In this document: piece after piece, positions 27,363-36,695 of the stretch
Numbering within the stretch: position 1 is the first letter of the stretch
Layout: every line of letters begins with the position of its first letter
Origin: UBA1426 sp050953365
GTDB lineage: Bacteria > Bacillota > Clostridia > Peptostreptococcales > Anaerovoracaceae
DNA: 64,000 nucleotides
Direction: 5' to 3'
Assembly (NCBI GenBank): GCA_050953365.1
Contig: JBMNMN010000002.1
Span: forward strand, 62,001 to 126,000
Made by a program: the position numbers and the translations under genes
The notes under the pieces: generated by a model
Database searches by the model: none
What the model was told of the DNA's origin: nothing
What the model saw: only the letters and a program-made list of their open reading frames with translations

Positions 27363-28199
27363 ATGAAAAAGAGTATCAAATACGTTGTAGTCTTATGTAT
27401 GCTCGTTGTAATGCTTATGCCGACAACAGCATTTGCGGCAGAAAAGCCCTGTTTGGAGAATCTGGGACAGGTAGGTCTGAAAGTCAATGCGACGATGATT
27501 CAGGATCTCTGTTCTAAATATATGCCCAATCTGAAGAACGGGTTAGATCTTCAGGCATTGAAGGATGCCTATGGCAAACTTGGCAGCGTGCAGAGCGGCA
27601 AAAACTGCGATTTCACAAAGGTTCCTGCAGCCGCTCAGGCACAAAAGAACAGCGCTCCCAAGGCAGCCGCAAAATCGAAAGAGCCCGTGGCAGCTGAGAA
27701 GCCCGCAGCTCCTGTAACGCAGAAAAAGCCTGCGGCTCCGGCAACCTCGGAAAAGCCTGCAGCTCCTGCCGCAACTCAGAAGCCCGCGGCTCCCGCTGAA
27801 AACAACGCAGCAGCCGGCAGCTATGAAATGCAGGTAGTGGATTTGGTAAATAAGGAAAGAGCGGTCCAGGGTCTCCCGGCTTTAAAGTACAATGCAGAGC
27901 TTTCCAAAGTGGCGGAAGCAAAAGCCGCAGATTTGAGAGATAAAAATTATTTCTCCCACACATCTCCCACATACGGCTCGCCCTTTGACATGATGAAAGC
28001 GTTTGGTATCAAGTACACTGCAGCCGGTGAAAACATCGCTAAGGGTTACATGAATCCCGAATCCGTAATGAAGGGTTGGATGAACTCACCGGGCCATAAG
28101 GCCAACATCCTGAACAGCAGCTTTACGGAAATCGGTGTCGGATATGTGTCCGGCAGCAACGGAACCGGTTATTGGGTGCAGATGTTCATTCGCCCGTAA
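27363..28199 (+). CDS. secreted CAP/SCP-domain protein (YkwD-like)
   Basis: A 278-residue protein starting at ATG 27363 (GGAGG 9 bases upstream). It has a signal peptide (basic MKKSIKY, hydrophobic core, cleavage after AFA at ~28), an alpha-helical region to ~95, a Lys/Pro/Ala-rich linker with repeated KPAAP units (~125-160) and a C-terminal CAP domain (~165-278) with VVDLVNKERAVQGLPAL, FSHTSPTYGSPFDM and GENIAKGYMNPES. Bacterial CAP proteins are exported and often found in cell wall or spore coat; the biochemical role is unknown. The Pro-rich linker would span the wall. Confidence 0.88.
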   Translation: MKKSIKYVVVLCMLVVMLMPTTAFAAEKPCLENLGQVGLKVNATMIQDLCSKYMPNLKNGLDLQALKDAYGKLGSVQSGKNCDFTKVPAAAQAQKNSAPKAAAKSKEPVAAEKPAAPVTQKKPAAPATSEKPAAPAATQKPAAPAENNAAAGSYEMQVVDLVNKERAVQGLPALKYNAELSKVAEAKAADLRDKNYFSHTSPTYGSPFDMMKAFGIKYTAAGENIAKGYMNPESVMKGWMNSPGHKANILNSSFTEIGVGYVSGSNGTGYWVQMFIRP

Positions 28200-28244
28200 G
28201 GAACGATTACAAGCTTGATCACAACCTAAATAGTATGAGCCAGA

Positions 28245-28278
28245 GCAGACCTCTGAGGCACAGCCTTCAGGGGTCTGC
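28245..28278 (+). terminator. intrinsic terminator after the CAP-protein gene
   Basis: GCAGACCTCTGAGG and CCTTCAGGGGTCTGC form a stem of about 14 pairs with a tiny loop, followed by ATTTTAAT. Confidence 0.75.
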
Positions 28279-28420
28279 CATTTTAATAGCTTGCACTTGG
28301 TGGAGCTACTACCTAATACATAAAAGCTCTTTTTTATGGCAATATCTTTGCAGGTTTCCGGGTGGCCTGAATTTGCTGGTTGAAATACAAGGATTCAAAT
28401 TTGTCTTTGCGCAAATTTGT

Positions 28421-28544
28421 GCAAAATATGGAGTTATGTGTGGATCATAGGTTGGAAAAAGGTCCTCTCTGTGCAAAATATCAATTTTTGTGTAGAATCT
28501 CAAGGTTTTCATCAAAATAATCCACACATAACTCGGTTTTTTGC
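28421..28544. repeat. 124-bp imperfect palindrome (REP/MITE-like)
   Basis: The arms at 28421-28462 and 28504-28544 are inverted copies, with a perfect 15-bp core GAGTTATGTGTGGAT (28431-28445) / ATCCACACATAACTC (28520-28534). The centre repeats TGTGCAAAATAT found at the left edge. It lies in a 600-base gene-free stretch and has no coding potential. It is probably a small non-autonomous repeat element; other copies elsewhere in the genome would confirm this. Confidence 0.5.
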
Positions 28545-28667
28545 TCATTTTTCTTGTTGTTTCCGTAAAGGCCGGTTTCTTGCTAGGATAACTTGTTGAA
28601 AGTGTCAGACACCAGGTGTTTCCAGCTGATACAATCTGCTAAAGATTCAGAAATTTTTGATTTTAAT

Positions 28668-28696
28668 TTGCCCGGGGTTTGCAAATATACTATAAT
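28668..28696 (+). promoter_or_regulatory. promoter of the LysM-peptidase gene
   Basis: TTGCCC (28668-28673), 17-base spacer, TATAAT (28691-28696). The ~110-nt leader carries an AGCTGCCAT / ATGGCAGCT inverted repeat (28712 and 28760). Confidence 0.65.
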
Positions 28697-28813
28697 AAAG
28701 CCAGCCTTTCAAGCTGCCATAAAAAGGACGACAGGCCATAGAACGGGACAGCAGCAATGATGGCAGCTGTAAGAGCCATATACCGTTTCTTTTAGGAGTT
28801 AGGAGGTGTTGTT

Positions 28814-31180
28814 TTGAAGAGAAAAGTATTCTGCGTATTTCTCGCTGTGACTCTTATCGCAGCCAGCTTTGCGGTGGCCTTTGCGGATACGGTCTATGTG
28901 GTCAAACCGGGTGATGTGCTTTGGAAGATCGCAGACAAGCACGGTACCACATGGCAGAGTCTGGCGGAGTACAACAAGCTGTCAAATCCCCATCTTATTT
29001 TTCCTAATCAAAAAATTCTCATTCCGGATAAAGAACCGACAGCTCCCCCATCCGAGCCAGAGCCGCAACCGGAACCTTCAGCCTGGGATCAGGCTTTGGA
29101 AGATTTGAAACCTCTGTTGAGCGATGTGACGGACAAATATCTGGAAGCGGTAGCCCCGGATTTCGCTTACGGTATTGCCTATGAATTGTCTAAAAACCCC
29201 AAGTACCTGTCCTCCAGTCTGGGCACGCGAACAGCAGGTAGCGATGCAGAGCATGCAGCGGCGGACTATCTTCTTTCTGTAATGAAAGACATCGGACTTG
29301 CAGATACGGAAAAAGTCGCTGTCCGGGTAGATAAATGGCAGTTTAATGACGCTACGCTGACATTGGAAGGCGATGACAAAGTCATTAAACCTCACTCTTA
29401 TGCAACCGCTGCCACTCCGAAAGAAGGTATTACGGCAGAGATCGTTTACATGGGCGACGGTACCATGTGGGATTATGAAGCGTACGAGGGCGATGTGACA
29501 GGAAAGATCGTCCTGGTTGATATCGACATGAGAGCCAATTGGTGGATCACGTATCCCATGTTGGAAGCCGAATTCCGCGGAGCCGCAGCTATTATGAACT
29601 CCTGCGTCAGCGGATTCTCAGAAATCAGCAAGGATGCCTATAATTCCAACGATATATGCGGACCCGCCAATATTCCCTGCGTCAATATCACCCAGAATGA
29701 TGCAGAGTATATTAAAGCCCTGATCGAGGAAAAGGGCAGCGTTGTCGGGACCTTAAAAGTGGATAACGTGGTTGAACCCGATGGGACGTCCTATAACGTT
29801 GTAGGAAAAATTAAGGGGAAAAGCTCTGAGCAGCAAATCATTGTAGGCGCCCATTACGATATGTATTTTGAAGGGTTCCAGGACGATAACATGGCTACCG
29901 GCATGGTGCTGGCTATAGCAAAGGCTATGAAGGATTCCGGATACGTTCCGGAAAATGACATAGTGTTCTGCCTGCACGGAGCCGAAGAATGGGGCGCCAG
30001 TTACACGCAATTTGACTGGACAATCGGCGCCTGGCGCATGATCAATGAGGTTCGTCCTGAATGGGCAGGGAAGACTTTGGCCTTCATCAACTTCGAACTT
30101 CCCGCCTATGAGTTTGATACATATACGAGTGTTTACTCCGCGCCGGAGCTCTATAGTCTAATCGACATTTTTGTTAACAAGGGCTTTGCGCCGGAACCTG
30201 TGGGATGTTTCCCCGACGGTGTACTGACGGAGGGTTATCAGACATATACGTATTCCGATGACTTTTCCTATTATGTGGCAGGAGTTCCCTCCACCGTTAA
30301 CGGATTCCTGTTGCAGAGGGATATGGAGACGGTATTCCCTTTCTATTATAAATACTATCATACCAACTTTGACACTCCGGAGACCTATGATGAGGATGTG
30401 GCAAAATTCAATACCCAATTCTACGGAGCTTTGGCTATCTTCATCGATCAGCTGCCGGCCCATTACCTGGATTACACATCGCAGTATGACCGGTTGACGG
30501 AGGCGCTGGATGAAGAAATCTGCACAGCCGCCGGAGCCGATGTAGCAGCCTATAAAGCGGCGGTGGAAAAACTGGGAGAAGCCGCAGCTGCAGCAAAGGA
30601 TAAGGTTATTGATCTTAACGTACGGTATGTGGAAGCCGTCAAGGCCGGCGCGGATCAAAGCGTTATAGATGCCATCCGCGCGGAAGCGAGAGCCTTGAAT
30701 AAGAAAAACCTGGCCATCTTCAAATTTGTACAGGATACTTTGCTGGGATTGGTATACGAATCTCCTGTCGTACCCCACGAAGCTCCGCAGGATAACATTG
30801 CCCTGATGGAAGCGGTCATTGCCGCTCTCGAAGAGGGTGATGTGGTCACCGCGGCGGATGAATATGCATGGGCAATTAACGGAGTATTTGAGTGGTACGA
30901 GATGTACTTCAGCCCGGAGGTAATGGAGATACATTACGATATGTTCTACGGTGAAGATAATCAGGATAATTTGTTCTGGGGCACCGGCAAAGCCTTCGTA
31001 CCCGCCGATGTGTCCGAAGCTACCCGTTCTCTGTTCGAACGATATGAAGAAGAGGGCGGAGATTTCTCCAAGGAAATCGGAATTTACAAGAAAGCCATTG
31101 AAGCGCAAAGGGCGGTTCTGAAAGATCTGATGGCAAAAGAGACGGAAGATATCCTGAAATTGATCGATATGCTCAAGTAA
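28814..31180 (+). CDS. secreted LysM - M28 family zinc peptidase
   Basis: A 788-residue exported protein. Signal peptide (cleavage after AFA, ~25), one LysM domain at ~27-72 (YVVKPGDVLWKIADKHGT), a Pro/Glu-rich linker, a protease-associated domain (~200-310) and an M28 aminopeptidase core. Zinc-site residues are visible in GAHYDMYFEGFQDDNMATG, HGAEEWG and YYHTNFDTPETYD. Where M28 enzymes usually have a zinc-binding Asp (inxD), this protein reads FINFELPAYE, with Glu. The remaining ~200 residues are helical and unassigned. The start is TTG 28814 after GGAGGTG. LysM implies wall binding; a role in peptide scavenging is likely. Confidence 0.85.
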   Translation: MKRKVFCVFLAVTLIAASFAVAFADTVYVVKPGDVLWKIADKHGTTWQSLAEYNKLSNPHLIFPNQKILIPDKEPTAPPSEPEPQPEPSAWDQALEDLKPLLSDVTDKYLEAVAPDFAYGIAYELSKNPKYLSSSLGTRTAGSDAEHAAADYLLSVMKDIGLADTEKVAVRVDKWQFNDATLTLEGDDKVIKPHSYATAATPKEGITAEIVYMGDGTMWDYEAYEGDVTGKIVLVDIDMRANWWITYPMLEAEFRGAAAIMNSCVSGFSEISKDAYNSNDICGPANIPCVNITQNDAEYIKALIEEKGSVVGTLKVDNVVEPDGTSYNVVGKIKGKSSEQQIIVGAHYDMYFEGFQDDNMATGMVLAIAKAMKDSGYVPENDIVFCLHGAEEWGASYTQFDWTIGAWRMINEVRPEWAGKTLAFINFELPAYEFDTYTSVYSAPELYSLIDIFVNKGFAPEPVGCFPDGVLTEGYQTYTYSDDFSYYVAGVPSTVNGFLLQRDMETVFPFYYKYYHTNFDTPETYDEDVAKFNTQFYGALAIFIDQLPAHYLDYTSQYDRLTEALDEEICTAAGADVAAYKAAVEKLGEAAAAAKDKVIDLNVRYVEAVKAGADQSVIDAIRAEARALNKKNLAIFKFVQDTLLGLVYESPVVPHEAPQDNIALMEAVIAALEEGDVVTAADEYAWAINGVFEWYEMYFSPEVMEIHYDMFYGEDNQDNLFWGTGKAFVPADVSEATRSLFERYEEEGGDFSKEIGIYKKAIEAQRAVLKDLMAKETEDILKLIDMLK

Positions 31181-31230
31181 CCTTTTACATTATTACAATT
31201 ACAACATTACAATAATTCTCTTATTATTCG

Positions 31231-31273
31231 AGGACGGAGCCTTTGTGTTGCAAATCGCATTGGGTCCGTCCCC
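31231..31273 (+). terminator. probable terminator hairpin
   Basis: AGGACGGAGCC and GGGTCCGTCC pair across a 20-base loop, followed by CCGTTTGTTT. The T-tract is weak. Confidence 0.4.
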
Positions 31274-31311
31274 GTTTGTTTCTGGTAAAATCTTCGACCA
31301 CCGCCCGATTC

Positions 31312-31340
31312 TTGCCTGGCAATTCCTATTGTAGTATAAT
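31312..31340 (+). promoter_or_regulatory. promoter of the first BMP lipoprotein gene
   Basis: TTGCCT (31312-31317), 17-base spacer, TATAAT (31335-31340), leaving a leader of about 105 nt. Confidence 0.7.
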
Positions 31341-31451
31341 AAAGTTCGAATATACTGGATGAAACCGCATTTTATAATACGGCGGACATAGCATGGACCG
31401 GGATAAACCGCTCCATGAGTAACGATTGTCGAAGGGAATGTTAATAAACTT

Positions 31452-32471
31452 ATGAAAAAGATTTTAGCGCTTTGTCTGATCCTTATGCTTCTGGTCAGCC
31501 TTGCGTCATGCGATACGACCAACGCGCAACCGATCAATCCTTTACCCAAGGTAGTTATGGTTGCGTCGGAGGGAGGGCTGGGAGATAAATCCTTCAACGA
31601 TATGGCCTATGAAGGAATTCTCAGAGCAGCGGAAGATTATAAGATAGAAGTGCAGATAGAGGAACCGGAAAATCGCAATGCTTACATAGAGACCGTTTCC
31701 GCAGCGGCGGCGGAAGCGGATCTGGTCATTGCCGTGGGTTATATTGAGGCGGATGCCCTGCTGGAAATTGCAGAAAACAGCCCCGACACTTTTTTTGCCG
31801 TGGTGGATTCCGATGTAGAAGCGCCGGACAACGTAATGAGCCTTTCCTTTAAAGAGGAGGAGGGATCCTTTCTTGTGGGTGTAATCGCTGCTCTGACTTC
31901 CGAAACTCAAATAGTGGGCTTTGTAGGAGGGGCAGAGGATGAAACGATTGAAAGCTTTGAGTTTGGTTATCGAGCCGGTGTCAAGGCTGTCAACCCGGAG
32001 GCAAGGGTCTTAGTTGAATATACAGGCTGTTTCGATGATGCGGAGCACGGAAAAACAGCAGCCTTATCTCTCATTGAGGAGGGCGCGGATGTGGTCTTCC
32101 ATGCAGCGGGAGAATGTGGCATCGGGGTTATCGAAGCCGCGGGTGAAAAAGGCGTGTGGGCCATTGGCGTAGACAAAGACCAGTCAGAACTCAATCCGGA
32201 TGCGGTTCTCTGTTCCATGTTCAAGCGGGTAGATAACGGGGTATATCTGTCGATTCAAAGCTTTATGGATGGAAAATTTGAAGGCGGCGTCTATGAGTTC
32301 GGCCTGGACTTTGAAGCGGTTGGGTACTCCGATCAAGCAGACAATTTGCCGGAGGAAATCAAGTCTCAGGCGGATCTCTATGCAAAAGCCATTATAGCGG
32401 GCGACATTTATGTTCCGAAGAACAGAGAGCAGTTTGAAGAATTTGAAGTACCCGAAGACGGGTTACTGTGA
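31452..32471 (+). CDS. BMP-family substrate-binding lipoprotein (nucleoside type)
   Basis: A 339-residue lipoprotein with signal peptide and lipobox LASC (Cys ~20). GGLGDKSFNDMAYEGIL is the BMP/Med N-terminal signature, and VIAVGYIEADALLEIA and FVGGAEDETIESFEFGYRAG fit the periplasmic-binding fold. BMP proteins capture purine nucleosides for ABC import. It lies 121 bases before a second BMP gene but is only distantly similar to it, so the two probably bind different ligands or with different affinity. The ATG at 31452 lies in an A-rich context with GAAGGGAATG upstream. Confidence 0.88.
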   Translation: MKKILALCLILMLLVSLASCDTTNAQPINPLPKVVMVASEGGLGDKSFNDMAYEGILRAAEDYKIEVQIEEPENRNAYIETVSAAAAEADLVIAVGYIEADALLEIAENSPDTFFAVVDSDVEAPDNVMSLSFKEEEGSFLVGVIAALTSETQIVGFVGGAEDETIESFEFGYRAGVKAVNPEARVLVEYTGCFDDAEHGKTAALSLIEEGADVVFHAAGECGIGVIEAAGEKGVWAIGVDKDQSELNPDAVLCSMFKRVDNGVYLSIQSFMDGKFEGGVYEFGLDFEAVGYSDQADNLPEEIKSQADLYAKAIIAGDIYVPKNREQFEEFEVPEDGLL

Positions 32472-32592
32472 ATACGTATGTAAGGTATACGCTAACAGAA
32501 AAACTACTTTTAACTTTTTATGTGTTAGGGTATAATGGAAAAAAGTTCATTATTGCTATCGCTTAACGAACAAATTAGGAGGAGAAAAGCAG

Positions 32593-33699
32593 ATGAAAAA
32601 ATTATTAGTATTGCTGTTGGCCTTCGCTATGGTATTTAGCTTTGCAGCCTGCGGCGGCGGAGAGGCTCCGGACGGAGAGGGTGAGCCCGTAGCCGAAGGT
32701 TACGAAATTGCGATGATCACGGACATCGGATCCATCGATGACAAATCCTTCAACCAAGGTACTTGGGAAGGAATCGTAGCCTATGCGGAAGAGCACGGAA
32801 TTACCCACAAATACTATAAGCCCACTGAGCAAACCACCGATGCTTATCTGGCGGCCATTCAGCTTGCTGTAGAGGGCGGAGCTAAAATAATCGTTACTCC
32901 GGGATTCCTTTTCGAAGAGCCCATCTTCATCGCCCAGGATCTGTATGAGGATGTTCATTTCATCCTGATTGACGGAAATCCCCACAATGCGGATTACACC
33001 GAATTCCGGACCAATGACAATACTGTAGGCATCGTCTATGCAGAAGAGCAGTCCGGTTACTTAGCCGGTTATGCAGCTGTTAAAGACGGTTATACCAAGT
33101 TAGGCTTCATGGGCGGAATGGCAGTTCCTGCCGTTGTTCGTTTCGGCTACGGCTTCGCACAAGGAGCGGAAGCAGCCGCTGCCGAGCTTGGCATTCCCAG
33201 CGTCGAACTCAAATATCACTACACCGGTAACTTCGATGCCACACCGGAAACCCAGACACTGGCCACTTCCTGGTATGCCGAGGGCGTTGAAGTCATCTTT
33301 GCCTGCGGCGGTCTTGTAGGTAACTCTGTAATGTCTGCTGCGGAAGCAACGGGAGGAAAGGTTATCGGCGTTGACGTAGATCAGAGCGGCGAATCCGAAA
33401 CCGTTATCACCTCCGCTATGAAGGGCTTGGCCGCATCTGTACAATCCGCTCTGGATGCCTTCTATAACGGCGAATTCCCCGGCGGCGAATCTCTGGTGTA
33501 CGGAGCCGATAAGGATGGTGTTCAGTTGCCGATGGAGACCTCCAAGTTCAATACTTTCTCCCAGGCTGACTACGATGCAGTCTATGCGGACCTGGTCGCC
33601 GGAAATATCGATCTGAAGAAAGATGTTGACGCCAACGGAAATGAACTGACTCTTGAGGATCTGGGACTGTCCATTGTGAAGTGGACCTTGGTTCAATAA
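32593..33699 (+). CDS. BMP-family substrate-binding lipoprotein of the nucleoside ABC importer
   Basis: A 368-residue lipoprotein with lipobox FAAC followed by a Gly-rich stretch. DIGSIDDKSFNQGTWEG is the BMP signature and KLGFMGGMAVPAVVRFGYGF the hinge region. The AGGAGGAGAAAAG ribosome site is very strong, and a TATAAT box (32531-32536) precedes it, so it is probably highly expressed. It is separated by a terminator from the ATPase and permease genes that follow, as is usual for excess production of the binding protein. Confidence 0.92.
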   Translation: MKKLLVLLLAFAMVFSFAACGGGEAPDGEGEPVAEGYEIAMITDIGSIDDKSFNQGTWEGIVAYAEEHGITHKYYKPTEQTTDAYLAAIQLAVEGGAKIIVTPGFLFEEPIFIAQDLYEDVHFILIDGNPHNADYTEFRTNDNTVGIVYAEEQSGYLAGYAAVKDGYTKLGFMGGMAVPAVVRFGYGFAQGAEAAAAELGIPSVELKYHYTGNFDATPETQTLATSWYAEGVEVIFACGGLVGNSVMSAAEATGGKVIGVDVDQSGESETVITSAMKGLAASVQSALDAFYNGEFPGGESLVYGADKDGVQLPMETSKFNTFSQADYDAVYADLVAGNIDLKKDVDANGNELTLEDLGLSIVKWTLVQ

Positions 33700-33780
33700 T
33701 CTCTTAATCACATAGGGTGCGCCGACTCTTCCATTTATCGACACACCTTTTGATGAACTGAACTACGTAATGAATCCTTT

Positions 33781-33814
33781 GCAACGAACCCTGATAAAAG
33801 GGTTCGTTGCTGTT
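33781..33814 (+). terminator. hairpin after the second BMP gene
   Basis: GCAACGAACCC and GGGTTCGTTGC form a perfect 11-bp stem with an 8-base loop, followed by TGTTT. The weak T-tract suggests partial termination, allowing reduced readthrough to the transporter genes. Confidence 0.7.
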
Positions 33815-33872
33815 TATGACGAAACTTTGCGGGCATAAATCATTTATGATTTATTTTTACTGCCAATTCATG

Positions 33873-33928
33873 TATAATTAGGGTCAGTTAACAAGCCCTG
33901 TGTCCACTCCTCCCATTTGGGACACATG
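33873..33928 (+). promoter_or_regulatory. possible promoter and leader hairpin of the ABC operon
   Basis: TATAAT at 33873-33878 with a weak -35. GTGTCC (33900) and GGACAC (33922) form a hairpin in the short leader. The role is not determined. Confidence 0.4.
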
Positions 33929-33969
33929 GTATCTTAAAACGAGAAATCCATAAAAACGGAGGGCAGCAT

Positions 33970-35505
33970 ATGGATTATGTAATCGAAATGTTGAACATCA
34001 CAAAGGAATTTCCCGGAATAATCGCCAATGACGACATCACCCTCCAGCTTCGAAGGGGTGAAATCCATGCGCTGCTCGGCGAAAACGGCGCAGGAAAATC
34101 CACGCTTATGAGCGTACTCTTTGGCCTTTATCAACCGGATAAAGGTGTTATCAAAAAAGACGGAAAAGAAGTAAAGATCAGCGATCCCAATGTGGCCAAT
34201 GCCCTTGGGATCGGCATGGTGCACCAGCACTTTAAACTGGTGCATAATTTTACGGTGTTGCAGAACATCATTTTGGGCGTTGAAACCACGAAGAACGGCT
34301 TTTTACGCATGGAAGAGGCGAGGAAGAAAGTTATGGACCTTTCTGCCAAATACGGTCTTTCGGTAGATCCGGACGCCCTGATCCAGGATATCACCGTGGG
34401 GATGCAACAGCGTGTAGAGATCTTGAAAATGCTCTATCGGGAAAACGAAATCCTCATCTTCGACGAACCTACGGCTGTACTCACGCCTCAGGAGATTGAG
34501 GAGCTGATGAAAATTATGAGGGATCTTGCCAAAGAAGGCAAATCGATTCTATTCATCACCCATAAGTTGAACGAAATAAAAGCCGTGGCAGACCGCTGTA
34601 CCGTGTTGCGCAAAGGTAAGCGCATAGGGACCATCGACGTTGCGACCACATCGAAAGAAGAAATGTCGGAAATGATGGTAGGCCGTAAAGTGGAATTTGC
34701 GGTTGCGAAAGCCGATATTACACCCGGTGAGCCCGTCCTGGAGGTTCGGGATCTTACCGTTGCGGACAAGCAAAGCGGAAAAAAATCTGTAAAAGACGTA
34801 TCCTTTACCGTTCGTAAAGGCGAAATTGTCTGTATTGCCGGAATCGACGGAAACGGACAATCGGAACTGGTTTATGCTCTTACCGGCTTGCAGCCTATAG
34901 AAAAAGGCCAGATCCTTATCAACGGTGAGGACGTTACGAATTTATCCATTAGAAGGCGCAATGCGGCGGGTATGAGCCACATTCCGGAAGACCGGCACAA
35001 GCATGGATTGGTGCTTGATTATACACTCGAGGAAAATTTGGTTCTTAAATGCTATTATACTCCTATTTTTCAGAAGAACGGTTTCCTGAAGTTCCAGAAA
35101 ATCAACGAGTATGCAAACTGTTTAATTGAGAAATACGACATACGAAGCGGCCAAGGAGCAAAGACCATCGCGCGAAGCATGTCAGGTGGTAATCAGCAAA
35201 AGGCCATCGTGGCTAGAGAAATCGATCTGGGCCCTGAAATTTTGATAGCAGTCCAACCGACACGGGGACTTGATGTAGGAGCCATCGAATACATCCACAA
35301 GCAATTGATCGCCCAGAGAGACGAAGGGAAAGCAGTGTTGCTGGTTTCCTTAGAGTTGGAAGAGGTCATGAATGTCAGCGACCGGATTCTTATCATATAT
35401 GAAGGCGAGATCGTGGGAGAACTGGACCCCAAAACAACCACCCTCCAGGAATTGGGCCTCTACATGGCCGGCGGAAAGCGGGATGAAAGGAGTGAAGCAG
35501 TATGA
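33970..35505 (+). CDS. nucleoside ABC transporter ATP-binding protein
   Basis: A 511-residue protein with two fused ABC domains, of the NupO/YufO (simple sugar/nucleoside) type. The first has Walker A GENGAGKST, signature-equivalent TVGMQQRVEIL and Walker B ILIFDEPTAVL. The second has a degenerate Walker A (GIDGNGQSEL, Gln for Lys) and SGGNQQKAIVARE, as is normal in this family. It energises import through the two permeases, whose genes overlap it and each other by 4 bases. GGAGGG lies before the ATG. Confidence 0.94.
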   Translation: MDYVIEMLNITKEFPGIIANDDITLQLRRGEIHALLGENGAGKSTLMSVLFGLYQPDKGVIKKDGKEVKISDPNVANALGIGMVHQHFKLVHNFTVLQNIILGVETTKNGFLRMEEARKKVMDLSAKYGLSVDPDALIQDITVGMQQRVEILKMLYRENEILIFDEPTAVLTPQEIEELMKIMRDLAKEGKSILFITHKLNEIKAVADRCTVLRKGKRIGTIDVATTSKEEMSEMMVGRKVEFAVAKADITPGEPVLEVRDLTVADKQSGKKSVKDVSFTVRKGEIVCIAGIDGNGQSELVYALTGLQPIEKGQILINGEDVTNLSIRRRNAAGMSHIPEDRHKHGLVLDYTLEENLVLKCYYTPIFQKNGFLKFQKINEYANCLIEKYDIRSGQGAKTIARSMSGGNQQKAIVAREIDLGPEILIAVQPTRGLDVGAIEYIHKQLIAQRDEGKAVLLVSLELEEVMNVSDRILIIYEGEIVGELDPKTTTLQELGLYMAGGKRDERSEAV

Positions 35506-36695
35506 TCGTTTTAAAGAAGCTGTTAAATATTCGCGGATTCAACAATGCTACTTCTTCCATCGTAGCAATCCTTGCCGGTTTGCTCTTCGGATTTATTGTT
35601 TTACTGATCAGTAACCCGGCCCAGGCGGCCGACGGCTTTATCATCATTCTGAAAGGGGGCTTTTCTACCGGAGGAAAAGGGATGGGGCAGGTAATGTACT
35701 TTGCCACGCCTCTCATTCTCACGGGTCTTTCTGTCGGCTTCGCTTTCAAAACCGGACTGTTCAACATCGGCGCTGCGGGGCAGTTCATTATGGGCGCCTT
35801 TGCGGCCGTCTATGTGGGTGTGAAGTGGACCTTCATCCCTGCGCCTTTCCACTGGATGGTTGCCCTTCTGGCTGCTACCCTGGTGGGAGCTTTATGGGCG
35901 CTGATTCCCGGTCTGCTCAAGGCTTACCTGAATGTACATGAGGTAATCTCCACAATCATGATGAATTATATAGGAATGTACCTTGCAAACTTCATGGTTA
36001 AGACCACGGTATACGACTCTAAAAAAGCTCTTTCCATGAGTGTGGCTGAATCGGCGGTCCTGCCGAAAGCGGGATTGGACAAGATATTCTACAGTATCAC
36101 TCCTTCCGGCACGGTGGACGTGTCCACGGTAAACTGCGGATTTTATATAGCCTTAGGCGTGGCTATCGTCATGTACATCGTATTGAACAAAACCACCTTC
36201 GGTTACGAGCTCAAGGCTTGCGGATTCAACCGGAATGCCAGCAAGTACGCCGGAATCAATGAAAAGAGAAGCATCGTCCTCTCCATGGTCATTGCCGGAG
36301 CGTTAGCCGGACTTGGGGGCGGACTGCTCTACCTCTCCGGGGTTAACGGACGTCATATTAAACCTGTGGACGTGTTGGCGCCGGAAGGCTTCAACGGAAT
36401 CCCCGTTGCGCTGCTGGGATTATCAAATCCCATCGGGATCATCTTTTCCGCTATTTTCATTTCCTACATTACCTTGGGCGGAAATTACCTGCAGAGGTTG
36501 GACTTTGTACCCGAAATCATCGATATTATTATCGCCTGCATCATCTACTTCAGCGCCTTTGCGCTCTTATTCAGAAACATACTTCCGGCGTTGCTGAAAT
36601 GGAGAATGAGTGTGGCTGAAAAGAAGAGCGGCCAAGCGCCCGCTGATGATACGGAAACGCAAAAAACAGAAATACAGGAGGGTAAGGAATCATGA
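35502..36695 (+). CDS. nucleoside ABC transporter permease 1
   Basis: A 397-residue BPD_transp_2 permease (NupP/YufP type) with ten or so hydrophobic helices. VISTIMMNYIGMYLANFMV and LKACGFNRNASKYAGINEKR (the cytoplasmic coupling loop) are characteristic. ATGA overlap with the ATPase gene at 35502. The C-terminal tail is charged and probably cytoplasmic. Part of the 33970-37651 operon. Confidence 0.92.
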   Translation: MIVLKKLLNIRGFNNATSSIVAILAGLLFGFIVLLISNPAQAADGFIIILKGGFSTGGKGMGQVMYFATPLILTGLSVGFAFKTGLFNIGAAGQFIMGAFAAVYVGVKWTFIPAPFHWMVALLAATLVGALWALIPGLLKAYLNVHEVISTIMMNYIGMYLANFMVKTTVYDSKKALSMSVAESAVLPKAGLDKIFYSITPSGTVDVSTVNCGFYIALGVAIVMYIVLNKTTFGYELKACGFNRNASKYAGINEKRSIVLSMVIAGALAGLGGGLLYLSGVNGRHIKPVDVLAPEGFNGIPVALLGLSNPIGIIFSAIFISYITLGGNYLQRLDFVPEIIDIIIACIIYFSAFALLFRNILPALLKWRMSVAEKKSGQAPADDTETQKTEIQEGKES

